This document shows, in pieces, positions 10,167 to 18,863 of a DNA stretch of 53,084 nt. Position numbers and translations under genes: made by a program. Position 1 is the stretch's first letter. Each line of letters starts with the position of its first letter. The notes under the pieces were generated by a model. That model ran no database searches. It was not told the DNA's origin and saw nothing but the letters and a program-made list of their open reading frames with translations. Source of the stretch: Desulfosporosinus nitroreducens (GTDB lineage Bacteria > Bacillota > Desulfitobacteriia > Desulfitobacteriales > Desulfitobacteriaceae); assembly GCF_023897015.1 (NCBI RefSeq), contig NZ_JAMHFY010000033.1, positions 1 to 53,084 on the forward strand, written 5' to 3'.

Positions 10167-11016
10167 TCTGCTTAACCTCCACTACTTTATTATCAATTAA
10201 ACGGGTTGTCCCAAATTTAACTGCTAAAGCTAATAGCACCGGCCGCTTTATTTCTGTTACTTCAGACAAGTCACCAGCATCTCTTACCTCTGCATAGTCG
10301 ATAATACCCTGACTCTCAGAAGTAATCCTTTCTCGCAGTTGCCTTTCAATTTCCCGAGCTGATCGTTGCCCCGTTTGTATGCTTAACTCTGCAGCAGCAA
10401 GACTCTTGGACAAGATTTGGGCTTTTTGCCGTTGTTCAGAGGTTAAAAAAATATTGCGGGAACTCATAGCTAACCCATCTTCTTCCCGAACAATAGGGAC
10501 AGGGCAAATTTGAATTGGCAGATTAAGATCTCTCACCATACGTTCAATAATCAGATACTGCTGATAATCTTTCTGCCCAAAAAATGCCCTGTCAGGTTGG
10601 ACGATATTGAACAACTTGTTTACAACAGTAGTGACTCCACGAAAATGTCCAGGACGAGTTGCCCCACAAAGCATCCCATCTAATTGGCCTACCTCAACAA
10701 ATGTAAGCATCGGGTGGGGATACATTTCTTCAACCGTCGGATGAAAAAGGGCATCAACCCCGGCCTCTTCCAAGAGTCGGACATCACGTTCTAAGTCCCT
10801 GGGGTAACGTGATAAATCTTCATTGGGGCCAAATTGCAATGGATTAACAAAAATGCTCACTACCAAGAAATCATCCTTCTGTTGGGCTTGCTCAATTAAC
10901 GATAAATGTCCACGATGTAAGAAACCCATCGTAGGCACGAAATTAATTTTTCGTCCCCGTTTTTTTTCCTCAGCTATCATCTCACGCAGTTCATGGATAT
11001 GTGAAGTTCTTTTCAC
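10159..11016 (-). CDS. panC: Pantothenate synthetase
   Basis: PanC joins pantoate and beta-alanine with ATP to make pantothenate. It has 285 residues. The HIGH-like nucleotide motif is [11 protein letters not shown] (residues 30-40), followed by [44 protein letters not shown] and the KMSKS-like MSSRN. It overlaps panD and follows the DUF2520 gene by 17 bases. panB (ketopantoate hydroxymethyltransferase) is not in the window, so pantoate supply must come partly from elsewhere or from the neighbouring reductase candidate. Confidence 0.97.
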   Translation of the reverse strand: MKRTSHIHELREMIAEEKKRGRKINFVPTMGFLHRGHLSLIEQAQQKDDFLVVSIFVNPLQFGPNEDLSRYPRDLERDVRLLEEAGVDALFHPTVEEMYPHPMLTFVEVGQLDGMLCGATRPGHFRGVTTVVNKLFNIVQPDRAFFGQKDYQQYLIIERMVRDLNLPIQICPVPIVREEDGLAMSSRNIFLTSEQRQKAQILSKSLAAAELSIQTGQRSAREIERQLRERITSESQGIIDYAEVRDAGDLSEVTEIKRPVLLALAVKFGTTRLIDNKVVEVKQNV

Positions 11017-11033
11017 ATCTCACTCCACCTTTC

Positions 11034-11918
11034 TTATCGAAATTCACCGTCTGAATTTTGTCCACCAAGCAACAATTTCAAAATGTTTAGCTCCTCTGAA
11101 GGATAGCTTAATCCTTGTTTAGCCCTCTTGTTTTTCCCTAACTCTAAAGCCTTTAATCCCAAGCCTTTATAAATTTCCGTGAGTTTAGATGGCAACTGAT
11201 CTAAATGCCCTTTAATAACTTGTACTTCTCCACGAGCAATTGGTCCGGTTAATGCTTGGGGCAACCCTACTTGTTCTAAATTAGAAAGTGTCCCTTTCAT
11301 CAGCGGTAATAAAGAAGCCAAGGCTTCTTCTCCTTGAATTCCTGCTGCCGCAAAAAGCTCTACAGCTAATGAAGCAAGTACTGCCAAATAATTCGAGGCA
11401 ACAACAGCGCCAGCATGATAAAGTGTCTTCTCATCAGCTAAAATTTTATGCGGAATTCCACCGAGATCTTTCACGATCTCCTCTCCCAGCGCCTCTGCCT
11501 CTCCTTCAACTCCAAAGTGAGTTCCAGAAAGAATTGTCAGTGCATTATCCACACTTGCAAAGGACTGTAGAGGGTGTAACGACAAGCAACGCACAGGTAG
11601 GTCTTCCTGGATACGTAGAATGGATGAAGGAAGCGAACCTGAACAGTGAATCCATATTTGGTCCGGAATAATTAGATCTTTTTCAACTAGATTCTCTGCA
11701 ATCGATTGAATCATGCCATCCTGTGTCGTAATAAACAAAAAATCAACTGCAGGCACAAGCTCCTCTAAAAGAAGATGATCGATATTTAGATAACTGCGAA
11801 ACCGTTCATATGAGAGTCGACTTCGGGTATGAACCCCTAAACATTCATGACCTGCCTCTGTTAATTGCACTGCTAATGCGGTACCCACTATTCCAGCTCC
11901 AATTATTCCAAATTTCAT
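11034..11918 (-). CDS. DUF2520 Rossmann-fold reductase, candidate ketopantoate reductase (PanG-like)
   Basis: The protein has 294 residues. An N-terminal Rossmann domain carries the NAD(P) motif GIIGAGIVGTAL (residues 4-15), and HCSGSLPSSIL and LHPLQSF are typical of DUF2520. The C-terminal helical domain includes YHAGAVVASNYLAVLASLAVELF and GPIARGEVQVIKGHL. It is first in the pantothenate operon, directly ahead of panC. From what I know, PanG, an alternative ketopantoate reductase described in Francisella, is of this general type, so reduction of ketopantoate to pantoate is a reasonable inference from family and context. It is not a classic PanE sequence. A GGAGGA ribosome site precedes ATG 11918. 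Confidence 0.8.
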   Translation of the reverse strand: MKFGIIGAGIVGTALAVQLTEAGHECLGVHTRSRLSYERFRSYLNIDHLLLEELVPAVDFLFITTQDGMIQSIAENLVEKDLIIPDQIWIHCSGSLPSSILRIQEDLPVRCLSLHPLQSFASVDNALTILSGTHFGVEGEAEALGEEIVKDLGGIPHKILADEKTLYHAGAVVASNYLAVLASLAVELFAAAGIQGEEALASLLPLMKGTLSNLEQVGLPQALTGPIARGEVQVIKGHLDQLPSKLTEIYKGLGLKALELGKNKRAKQGLSYPSEELNILKLLLGGQNSDGEFR

Positions 11919-12025
11919 TTCGTTCCTCCTTTCAAACGCAGTTTGATCTGCAATGGCGTTGGCAGTAAGAAATAGATTATCCCGTTCTCAGTGTGCCGTA
12001 TTTCGGCATGAAGTCAGACCAGCAT

Positions 12026-12050
12026 AAAAAAACCTTCACGAGCGTGAAGG
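12026..12050 (-). terminator. Terminator after folK
   Basis: On the minus strand an 8-bp stem, CCTTCACG/CGTGAAGG (12043-12050 with 12033-12040), is followed by seven Ts. It lies about 160 bases after the folK stop and separates the folate operon from the pantothenate operon. The rest of 11919-12211 shows no convincing gene; it should hold the promoter of the pan/nad operon, which I could not place. Confidence 0.75.
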
Positions 12051-12211
12051 ATATTTTCTCTCTCCTCCGTCTCAGTCATCTTGATCTAAGCGGGTTATTA
12101 TTGAATTTTCAGAAATAAATATTTGTCAGTCTATTCAATATATTTTATAAAAAATAATTAATCTAAATCAGTACAATTCAAGAATGATATTGTCTGATAT
12201 TAGATTTCCGT

Positions 12212-12676
12212 TCAGGTAAGTGGATAAACCTTACCATCTCCCATTACTTCATTTATAGATCTACCCGAGGGCAGGATGAGTTCTGGTGCAATTTCTCGTA
12301 ATGGAGCAATAACAAAAGCACGTTCTTCCAAGTATGGATGAGGTAAGCTTAATTCTTCTGTCTCACTTACTCTATTATCGTAAATTAAAAGGTCTATGTC
12401 AATGGTTCTTGAACCCCAATGTACCTTACGCTCTCTCCCCAGGCTCAGTTCAATTTCTTGGCAAACATGAAGCAGGTCTAGTGGCTCTAGGATTGTCTCA
12501 ATCTCTATGACCTGATTCCAAAATAAAGGTTGATCTATCCCCCCCCAGGGTTCTGTTTCATATATGCGGGACATCGCCATTATTCTAATTGATCGGCCTT
12601 TCAAAGCCGAAATTGCCTCTCTAAGGTAAAAAGCTCGGTCTCCCATATTACTTCCTAACCCTAGATACACTTTCAT
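12212..12676 (-). CDS. folK: 2-amino-4-hydroxy-6-hydroxymethyldihydropteridine pyrophosphokinase
   Basis: FolK transfers pyrophosphate from ATP to hydroxymethyl-dihydropterin, the step before FolP. The start is ATG 12676 (MKVYLGLGSNMGDR), giving 154 residues; a TTG at 12697 in frame adds seven residues but has no better ribosome site. Signatures present: LGLGSNMGDR, ETEPWGG, and the HPPK block HWGSRTIDIDLLIYD with HPYLEERAFVIAPL. Its start is six bases ahead of the folB stop (12682), so the genes nearly touch. Terminator at 12026-12050. Confidence 0.95.
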   Translation of the reverse strand: MKVYLGLGSNMGDRAFYLREAISALKGRSIRIMAMSRIYETEPWGGIDQPLFWNQVIEIETILEPLDLLHVCQEIELSLGRERKVHWGSRTIDIDLLIYDNRVSETEELSLPHPYLEERAFVIAPLREIAPELILPSGRSINEVMGDGKVYPLT

Positions 12677-12681
12677 CGCTT

Positions 12682-13047
12682 TCACCTGCCTCGCCAAATC
12701 TCCACAGAAACATCTCTAATAATTCCCGGGATTGGTGCCTGTGGCTTGTGGACTTCTACTCGCACTGATTCACAGGCAAACTGCCCCAGTACCCTTTTAG
12801 AAATTTCTTCAGCCAGGCGTTCTATTAATAGATACCTGCCCTCAGTTACGCACGCTTTAATAACTTGGTATACCTCTCCATAATGAATCGTATCCTCAAC
12901 TCGATCAGAAGAACCTGCCTGGCTCAAGTTGTGGAAAAGATCCATATCTATTAAAAATCTCTGTCCTAAAACATTTTCTTCGGGTAATACCCCATGGTAC
13001 GAATAGAATTCCAGTCCACGAAGGTGAATCACGTCAAGCTCCGACAT
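12682..13047 (-). CDS. folB: Dihydroneopterin aldolase
   Basis: FolB cleaves dihydroneopterin to hydroxymethyl-dihydropterin and glycolaldehyde. It has 121 residues, normal. Family features: LRGLEFYSYHGVLPEENVLGQRF with the substrate-site tyrosine and glutamate, DTIHYGEVYQVI, and LIERLAEEIS followed by VRVEVHKPQAPIPG (catalytic lysine region). The start overlaps the 3' end of folP by 14 bases, so translation is probably coupled along folP-folB-folK. Confidence 0.95.
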   Translation of the reverse strand: MSELDVIHLRGLEFYSYHGVLPEENVLGQRFLIDMDLFHNLSQAGSSDRVEDTIHYGEVYQVIKACVTEGRYLLIERLAEEISKRVLGQFACESVRVEVHKPQAPIPGIIRDVSVEIWRGR

Positions 13048-14248
13048 AATGGACTCCTCTCTGCCCTCTTACAATGGCATCTGCCATTTGTATCGCCCTG
13101 CTATTTGCCTTAACATCGTGAACACGTATAATATCTGCCCCAGAAACCACCCCCAGAACGCTGGTTGCCAATGTCCCCTCTAAGCGCTCATTCACCGCTA
13201 GGTTTAAAGTATTTCCAATCATTGATTTGCGAGAAGCCCCTAATAATACAGGGTGTCCCAGCGTCTTTAATTCTGCCAAACGGGCCATAACTTCAAGATT
13301 CTGCTCTGTTGTTTTCCCAAACCCGATTCCTGGATCCAGAATAATCTGGTCTCCTGACAATCCCTGAGTTTCAGCCAATTCGATGCTCTTTTGCAAAAAA
13401 GCAAAAATGTCCCCCATAAGGTGGTGGTAGGCTGTTCCATCCTGATTATGCATTACAACGACGGGTACTCGGTAATCCCCAACCACTCTAGCCATATCCG
13501 GATCTCTTTGGAATCCCCATACATCATTAATCATATGAGCACCTACTTCAAGCGCTTTGGCCGCGACGCTCGCCTTATAGGTATCTATTGAGACAGGGAC
13601 GGCTACTCGCTCTAAAAGCGCCTTCAGTATGGGCTCTAAGCGTTTCCATTCTTCTTCAGCACTTACACCCGCATAATTCGGCCGAGTAGACTCTCCGCCG
13701 ATATCTAAAATATCTGCACCTTCATCAATCAAACGTTGCGCTTGAGAAATAGCGTCTTCAATACTAGCGTATCTGCCCCCATCCGAGAACGAATCTGGAG
13801 TTACATTTAAAATCCCCATGACAAGGGTGCGCTCCCCCAGAATTAGTTCTTTTCCTCGACAATTTAGACTGCGGGTCGTCGATGGCTCCAAGGCAATAAG
13901 TAATTGCTTGAGGGCCTGTCCAATCTTCTTAAGTCCAAATGGTTGGGCTGACACCTTTTTCGCAAGGTGCTCTAATTGCCGAACTGTACCGAGTAACATA
14001 ACATCTGTTGCATCTATGCTATTTGTAATTACATCCCGATGAACTGCAGCATCTCCACCAACGGACAGCATCTCTTGCTTAAGAATATGGGCTGCGCGTA
14101 ATGGAACTTGCTCTAATTTTATCGCACGGCCAATTCCTTTACCTGCCATGTTTGCGACTCCTGCCGGGTCAGATCCAATCTGTGTCAACGCCATCTTAGC
14201 TTCTGACAAGTTATCAATCGCAACCCAACGCATTCCATATATTTGCAT
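13034..14248 (-). CDS. folP: Dihydropteroate synthase with N-terminal extension
   Basis: FolP condenses hydroxymethyl-dihydropterin pyrophosphate with p-aminobenzoate; it is the sulfonamide target. At 404 residues it is about 130 longer than the common form. The catalytic TIM barrel starts near residue 143 with MGILNVTPDSFSDGG, followed by GADILDIGGESTRPN, PVSIDTYKA, INDVWG, ILDPGIGFGKT, LLGASRKSMIG and RVHDV. The extra N-terminal part (residues 1-140) has no motif I recognise beyond KLEQVPLRAAHILKQEMLSVGGDAAVHRD, a segment seen in other long clostridial FolP proteins. It follows the HD gene by 12 bases. Confidence 0.96.
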   Translation of the reverse strand: MQIYGMRWVAIDNLSEAKMALTQIGSDPAGVANMAGKGIGRAIKLEQVPLRAAHILKQEMLSVGGDAAVHRDVITNSIDATDVMLLGTVRQLEHLAKKVSAQPFGLKKIGQALKQLLIALEPSTTRSLNCRGKELILGERTLVMGILNVTPDSFSDGGRYASIEDAISQAQRLIDEGADILDIGGESTRPNYAGVSAEEEWKRLEPILKALLERVAVPVSIDTYKASVAAKALEVGAHMINDVWGFQRDPDMARVVGDYRVPVVVMHNQDGTAYHHLMGDIFAFLQKSIELAETQGLSGDQIILDPGIGFGKTTEQNLEVMARLAELKTLGHPVLLGASRKSMIGNTLNLAVNERLEGTLATSVLGVVSGADIIRVHDVKANSRAIQMADAIVRGQRGVHYVGA

Positions 14249-14260
14249 TGCGGTCCCTCC

Positions 14261-14755
14261 TTAATACATAATTTGTTTCATTGCGGGCTTAAACTTGTGA
14301 CATAAAGTTTGAGCGGAACAATATCGACAATCTCTAGACCAATCATCCGCATTAGCTAATACCTCGCCAAGTAAAGTCAGATTGTCATAATGATGCCGAC
14401 GATGTTCACGGATTCCTCCCAGGATTATCCCTATATCCTCCGAGCAAAAATTACACGATTTGAGCAAGGGGAGTGCCAATCGGGCACTTGCCTCAGCGTG
14501 ATCTTCACCCGTTTGATATTCTACCCATCGTCCGATATCATGCAGCAATGCAGCAGCATAAACTGCTTCTTTAGATAGACTTACATCCCCTTTTTCCAGC
14601 AGGTAGGCATAGGAGATGCGTGCAACACTTAACCCATGTTCAAAGCCATGTTTACAAAATCGTCGTTCTTTTTCTAATTTATCAATTTTCTCTATATAGC
14701 AAATATAATCTTCATGGTCCAATAGCCGGTTGACGCGAGCCATTGAATGTAACAT
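14261..14755 (-). CDS. HD-domain phosphohydrolase in the folate operon
   Basis: The protein has 164 residues. HD metal-site residues are visible: His40 in HGFEHG, His72-Asp73 in LLHDIGRW and an aspartate in NADDW (137-138). The HIR-type segment IREHRRHH is in between. It also has seven cysteines, including CNFC (101-104) and CRYCSAQTLC (143-152), which might bind a metal cluster. It lies directly ahead of folP with a 12-base gap. The substrate is unknown. Since folate synthesis needs removal of phosphates from dihydroneopterin triphosphate before FolB, and no Nudix enzyme is here, that role is a reasonable but untested inference. Confidence 0.75.
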   Translation of the reverse strand: MLHSMARVNRLLDHEDYICYIEKIDKLEKERRFCKHGFEHGLSVARISYAYLLEKGDVSLSKEAVYAAALLHDIGRWVEYQTGEDHAEASARLALPLLKSCNFCSEDIGIILGGIREHRRHHYDNLTLLGEVLANADDWSRDCRYCSAQTLCHKFKPAMKQIMY

Positions 14756-14796
14756 TTAGCCACACTCCCAAGATTTCATCTCATTTCTCCCAAAAC

Positions 14797-15507
14797 TTAA
14801 GCCCCTGAGTCAGCTAAGGGTTTCGCTTCCTTAAACGAATATGAACCTTTGTAGGATGGGATACGCAGAGTTTTCCTTGCTATACTTACAGTCATGCCTC
14901 TATCTTTAAGAGTTTTTCCATCCAGTTGGGAAACATAGTCGAGAAGCGTTTCCTGATCCCCGATGGCACTAAATTCATAAGGGTTTCCCTCTGTACGATT
15001 TATAGGCACTTTGTTTACTAGGATAGTCGAACTTCCGCTCAACACAATATCTGTAGAACCAACAATCCGTTGGCCATTGATACTGATTGCTTCTGCACCA
15101 GCCAGTTTTAAGGTGTTGATCATTCTTAAAATTTCATCCGTATAAAGCGGAAAAGTTACCTTTTTATTACGGTCGTCGATGCTTACCAAAATTCCTGGTC
15201 CTTCTACTTCTTGTGTACCATCAAGCATTTTCAATTGTTTGAGATGTACAAGCAGTTGAGGATCCGTCCCTACTTGGTTACGTGCTAAGTCCAGCTTTTC
15301 CGACAGGCCCTTATGTCTTTCCTGAAGCAGAGCATTTTGTTCCTGAGAATTCACCAGCACCGCTTTCATTTGAGACATACGTTGTGCACTAATTTGTTCG
15401 GCAGCCGATACATTCTTTTGAGTTTGAGCCTGAAGGGCAATTAAAAACCCTAGGGCAATCGCTACCATAGTGACCGGTAAAGCTAAGGTTCTTTTCCAAC
15501 GTTGCAT
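14797..15507 (-). CDS. DUF881 membrane-anchored protein (second copy)
   Basis: The protein has 236 residues. One N-terminal membrane helix (residues 8-25, LALPVTMVAIALGFLIAL) is followed by a coiled-coil-like stretch (about 40-90) and the DUF881 domain (ILVSIDDRNKKVTFPL, EAISINGQRIV, INRTEGNPYEFSAIGD). The fold should sit outside the membrane. DUF881 proteins are often near cell division genes in Firmicutes, but their function is not known to me. It starts at the last base of the upstream DUF881 gene, so the two are coupled and probably arose by duplication. Confidence 0.85.
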   Translation of the reverse strand: MQRWKRTLALPVTMVAIALGFLIALQAQTQKNVSAAEQISAQRMSQMKAVLVNSQEQNALLQERHKGLSEKLDLARNQVGTDPQLLVHLKQLKMLDGTQEVEGPGILVSIDDRNKKVTFPLYTDEILRMINTLKLAGAEAISINGQRIVGSTDIVLSGSSTILVNKVPINRTEGNPYEFSAIGDQETLLDYVSQLDGKTLKDRGMTVSIARKTLRIPSYKGSYSFKEAKPLADSGA

Positions 15508-16223
15508 TACGTTCCCTCCTTAATGGGTTCCGCATAACGATAATCTCTCAATTTGCCCGCCGGAGTCTTTACTTCTTCTAAAACCTCAAGCTTGCGAGTT
15601 ATTCCATACTGTTCTTGAAACTCTCCAAGTCTATCCCAGCTATAACCATAAAACTTAAGGGCAGCAGACAAATTATGTGAATCACCAATAGCCCCAATCA
15701 CATAAGGGGGCATTTGACGGGTGCCATTGACCTGGATAAACGATCCCCCACAAAACACTTCAGTGTTCGTCGTCACGCGTTGCCCATTAACTGCAATGGC
15801 TTCAGCCCCACCATTCCAAAGTGCATTCAATATTTCACGAATATATTCCTCATGAATATAATAATTATTTGGGTCTTCTTCCCCAGTTGCTACGCGAGTA
15901 GAGTCATCCAAAGTGATTTGCACACCTGGACCCGCGAGCTCAATTAAGCCTGCATTCATCATAGCCTCTTTTACTTGCTCATTTAGCAATGAGGACGCGC
16001 TTTGACCCTGAGCATATTTAATTAATTCTTGCTCTATTTTATCATTTTCTACGGAAAGCTGTTGATTCTCCTGTTCCGTTTTAATCAGACTAGGGATAGC
16101 CGTTTCCTGTTGTGTCACCTGACTGCCCGCAACACCCTGCGCTTTAATCAGCAGGACAAAGAGAAATCCTAGCAAAATTGCAGAAAACCCCAGCAGAGAC
16201 CGTTCTTTTCTATCCAGATGCAT
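15507..16223 (-). CDS. DUF881 membrane-anchored protein (first copy)
   Basis: I choose ATG 16223 (MHLDRKERSLLGF), preceded by GGAGGTG, giving 238 residues; the frame is open to 16286 without a better site. A membrane helix lies at residues 10-28 (LGFSAILLGFLFVLLIKAQG). A short coiled-coil-like region follows and then the DUF881 core (GPGVQITLDDSTR, GGAEAIAVNGQRVTTNTEVFCGGSFIQVNG, PPYVIGAIGD). It resembles its downstream neighbour in the domain core, so this is a tandem pair. Its function is unknown. It lies downstream of ndk, with a terminator between. Confidence 0.85.
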   Translation of the reverse strand: MHLDRKERSLLGFSAILLGFLFVLLIKAQGVAGSQVTQQETAIPSLIKTEQENQQLSVENDKIEQELIKYAQGQSASSLLNEQVKEAMMNAGLIELAGPGVQITLDDSTRVATGEEDPNNYYIHEEYIREILNALWNGGAEAIAVNGQRVTTNTEVFCGGSFIQVNGTRQMPPYVIGAIGDSHNLSAALKFYGYSWDRLGEFQEQYGITRKLEVLEEVKTPAGKLRDYRYAEPIKEGT

Positions 16224-16305
16224 TTGATACACCTCCACAATACCAACTTTAGAAAACTTAGGAGCCATAGATAGACCATAAGTCATACTATCTGACCAGT
16301 ATTTG

Positions 16306-16334
16306 AAAAAAGGACACCCCTGCGGGCGTCCCTT
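16306..16334 (-). terminator. Terminator after ndk
   Basis: On the minus strand GGACGCCC pairs with GGGTGTCC (one G-T pair) around a GCAG loop, followed by six Ts. It lies 15 bases after the ndk stop. Confidence 0.85.
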
Positions 16335-16348
16335 ATTAAGTTTCTTAT

Positions 16349-16798
16349 TTATTCACTCAGCCATTCATCGCCTGCTTTTCGATAGTCAACAAGTTCCTCG
16401 GGTTTAAAGTAAAGGGCAATTTCGCGGTCAGCACTGGCAACCGAGTCTGAGCCGTGAATAACATTTCTGCTAATATCCATCCCATACATCCCTCGAATAG
16501 ATCCCGGGTTTGAATTTGCAGGATTTGTTGCACCCATTAACTCACGAGCCAAAGCAACTACGTTTTTACCTTCCCAGACCATTGCTACGACCGGAGAGGA
16601 CATAATGTAACCAACCGTCGGCTCAAAGAACCCTTTGCCCCTGTGTTCGGCATAATGCTCTTCCGCCAAGGCACGATCTACTTGAATTAACTTCATACCC
16701 GCAAGTTTGAAGCCCTTTTTCTCGAAACGATTAATTACCTCTCCGACTAATCCCCTCTGAACTGCATCCGGCTTGAGCATAATAAATGTACGTTCCAT
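16349..16798 (-). CDS. ndk: Nucleoside diphosphate kinase
   Basis: Ndk equalises nucleoside di- and triphosphate pools through a phosphohistidine. It has 149 residues, normal. The start [16 protein letters not shown] and the active-site histidine in [20 protein letters not shown] are clear. [11 protein letters not shown] and [17 protein letters not shown] match the nucleotide-binding region. It is preceded by ftsH with a 38-base gap and followed directly by a strong terminator, so it may end the tilS-ftsH-ndk unit. It is not at this place in B. subtilis. Confidence 0.97.
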   Translation of the reverse strand: MERTFIMLKPDAVQRGLVGEVINRFEKKGFKLAGMKLIQVDRALAEEHYAEHRGKGFFEPTVGYIMSSPVVAMVWEGKNVVALARELMGATNPANSNPGSIRGMYGMDISRNVIHGSDSVASADREIALYFKPEELVDYRKAGDEWLSE

Positions 16799-16836
16799 TC
16801 TTCCTTCTCTCCTCTACAATCGAAACTCTTTATAAA

Positions 16837-18786
16837 CTATTGAATTTTATTTAACTCTTTTTCCATTATTTGACCAGGCAACTCAGTATCTTGCTTAGTT
16901 TTAGTTTCTGTAATGTCTAATGGACCTTCAACAGCCTTTTCTAGAGTAACGGTACCTTCGGCTTGTTTGACTGCCTCAGGATTAGGATCAAATTTAGCCA
17001 TTAGTGCTGCGAAATCTTTGACATCAAGGGTTTCCTTCTCCATTAATGCTTCAGCTATGGCATGCAGTTTTTCAATATTTTGCTCAATCAGATCTTGAGC
17101 CTTCTGATAGCAGCCATCGATAATGCGCCGAGCCTCTTTATCAATAGAATATGCCACAGCATCACTGTAACTGCGATCTCGCGAAATATCTCTGCCTAGG
17201 AAGACTTGCTCTTCTTTGTGCCCAAAGGTTAGTGGACCTAATTCCTCGGACATTCCCAATTCAGTAATCATTTTTCGAATAATCCCCGTGGCCCGCTCTA
17301 AGTCATTAGATGCACCTGTACTAATTTCATGAAGTACCACCGCTTCAGAGACGCGTCCACCAAGTAACATAACTACTTGGTCCAGCAGTTGGGATTTAGT
17401 CATATAATTACGGTCTTCTTTCGGAAGAAGAAGGGTATAACCCCCTGCCCGTCCACGCGGGATAATGGAAACCTTGTGTAAGGGGTCCGTATGAGTGAGT
17501 AGCTCTCCTAACAAAGCGTGCCCTGCTTCATGATAGGAAACCAGTTTCCTCTCAAATGGACTTATTACGCGACTCTTCTTCTCGGGCCCTGCAATAACTC
17601 GTTCTATCGAATCTTCCACGGACTGCTGTTTAATTTGGGTTTCGCTGCGACGAGCAGAAAGAAGTGCAGCTTCATTTAACAGATTTGCTAAGTCTGCCCC
17701 AGTAAAGCCTGAGGTTTGACGAGCAATAACCTGAAGGTCAACATCCTCCTTCATCGGCTTACCTTTAGCATGGACTTTAAGGATCTCTTCACGTCCTCTG
17801 ACATCCGGAACATCGACAATTACTTGCCGGTCAAAACGACCCGGACGCAAGAGTGCCGGATCAAGTACATCCGCTCTATTTGTAGCCGCAATGATGATAA
17901 CTCCATCATTGCCATTAAATCCATCCATTTCTACAAGAAGCTGGTTAAGAGTCTGTTCCCGCTCATCATGTCCGCCGCCTAAGCCTGCTCCCCGTTGCCG
18001 TCCAACAGCATCAATCTCGTCAATAAATACAATGCAAGGAGCATTTTTCTTGGCCTGTTCAAACAAATCCCGAACTCGAGAAGCCCCAACCCCTACGAAC
18101 ATTTCCACAAAGTCTGAGCCGCTGATGCTAAAGAATGGCACACCTGCTTCTCCAGAGACAGCGCGAGCAAGTAAGGTCTTACCTGTTCCAGGAGGTCCGA
18201 ACAGAAGTACACCAGTAGGGATCTTGGCCCCTAATTCATGAAACTTCTTCGGCATCTTCAAGAATTCAACCACTTCTTGAAGCTCCTCTTTAACCTCATC
18301 AGCACCTGCGACATCTGCAAATGTCACTTTTTTCTTATCTTCCCCAACCAGGCGTGCTTTACTTTTTCCGAATTGCATTACCCGGTTTCCACCGCCCTGG
18401 CTTTGCTGCATCATAAAGAAGAACAAACCAACGATGACAATAATAGGCAACATTGTGGTTAGCAGTCCGACCCACCACGGTGTCTTCGGAGGTTGTTCTA
18501 TGCGCAAAGACGGAACATGAGCATATAAATCCGAGGTAAGTTGTGGGTCAGAGGCAAGTCCAATAACCTCGTGTTTTTCATCATCCTTCATGGTGACTGA
18601 ATATTTAGTCGAATTGCTTTCAACAACAGCAACAACACTTTTAACTTGATCCTCTACTACCGCCTTTTTAAAAGCGTTATAATCTAAACCAATGTCTTTA
18701 CTAACGGGAGGGGTCGACCACTTTATTAGCATTATCGCCATGAGAATTATTAGTATATAAATTGCCGCATTCTTAAAGACCTTCAA
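16837..18786 (-). CDS. ftsH: ATP-dependent zinc metalloprotease FtsH
   Basis: This membrane AAA+ protease removes damaged membrane and regulatory proteins. It has 649 residues. A first membrane helix (residues 6-22), an outer domain and a second helix (about 103-126, [23 protein letters not shown]) precede the AAA module with Walker [12 protein letters not shown], Walker [13 protein letters not shown] and the second region of homology ([13 protein letters not shown]). The zinc site HEAGH is in [13 protein letters not shown]. The charged C-terminal tail is poorly conserved. It lies 77 bases after tilS; in B. subtilis hprT would separate these two genes. Confidence 0.98.
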   Translation of the reverse strand: MKVFKNAAIYILIILMAIMLIKWSTPPVSKDIGLDYNAFKKAVVEDQVKSVVAVVESNSTKYSVTMKDDEKHEVIGLASDPQLTSDLYAHVPSLRIEQPPKTPWWVGLLTTMLPIIVIVGLFFFMMQQSQGGGNRVMQFGKSKARLVGEDKKKVTFADVAGADEVKEELQEVVEFLKMPKKFHELGAKIPTGVLLFGPPGTGKTLLARAVSGEAGVPFFSISGSDFVEMFVGVGASRVRDLFEQAKKNAPCIVFIDEIDAVGRQRGAGLGGGHDEREQTLNQLLVEMDGFNGNDGVIIIAATNRADVLDPALLRPGRFDRQVIVDVPDVRGREEILKVHAKGKPMKEDVDLQVIARQTSGFTGADLANLLNEAALLSARRSETQIKQQSVEDSIERVIAGPEKKSRVISPFERKLVSYHEAGHALLGELLTHTDPLHKVSIIPRGRAGGYTLLLPKEDRNYMTKSQLLDQVVMLLGGRVSEAVVLHEISTGASNDLERATGIIRKMITELGMSEELGPLTFGHKEEQVFLGRDISRDRSYSDAVAYSIDKEARRIIDGCYQKAQDLIEQNIEKLHAIAEALMEKETLDVKDFAALMAKFDPNPEAVKQAEGTVTLEKAVEGPLDITETKTKQDTELPGQIMEKELNKIQ

Positions 18787-18863
18787 ATATGGTCCTCCTC
18801 TCTAGTTAGGAAGCTGCTTCACCGAGAAGCAATTCTTCATATTATACCATGGGGTATTGCGTT

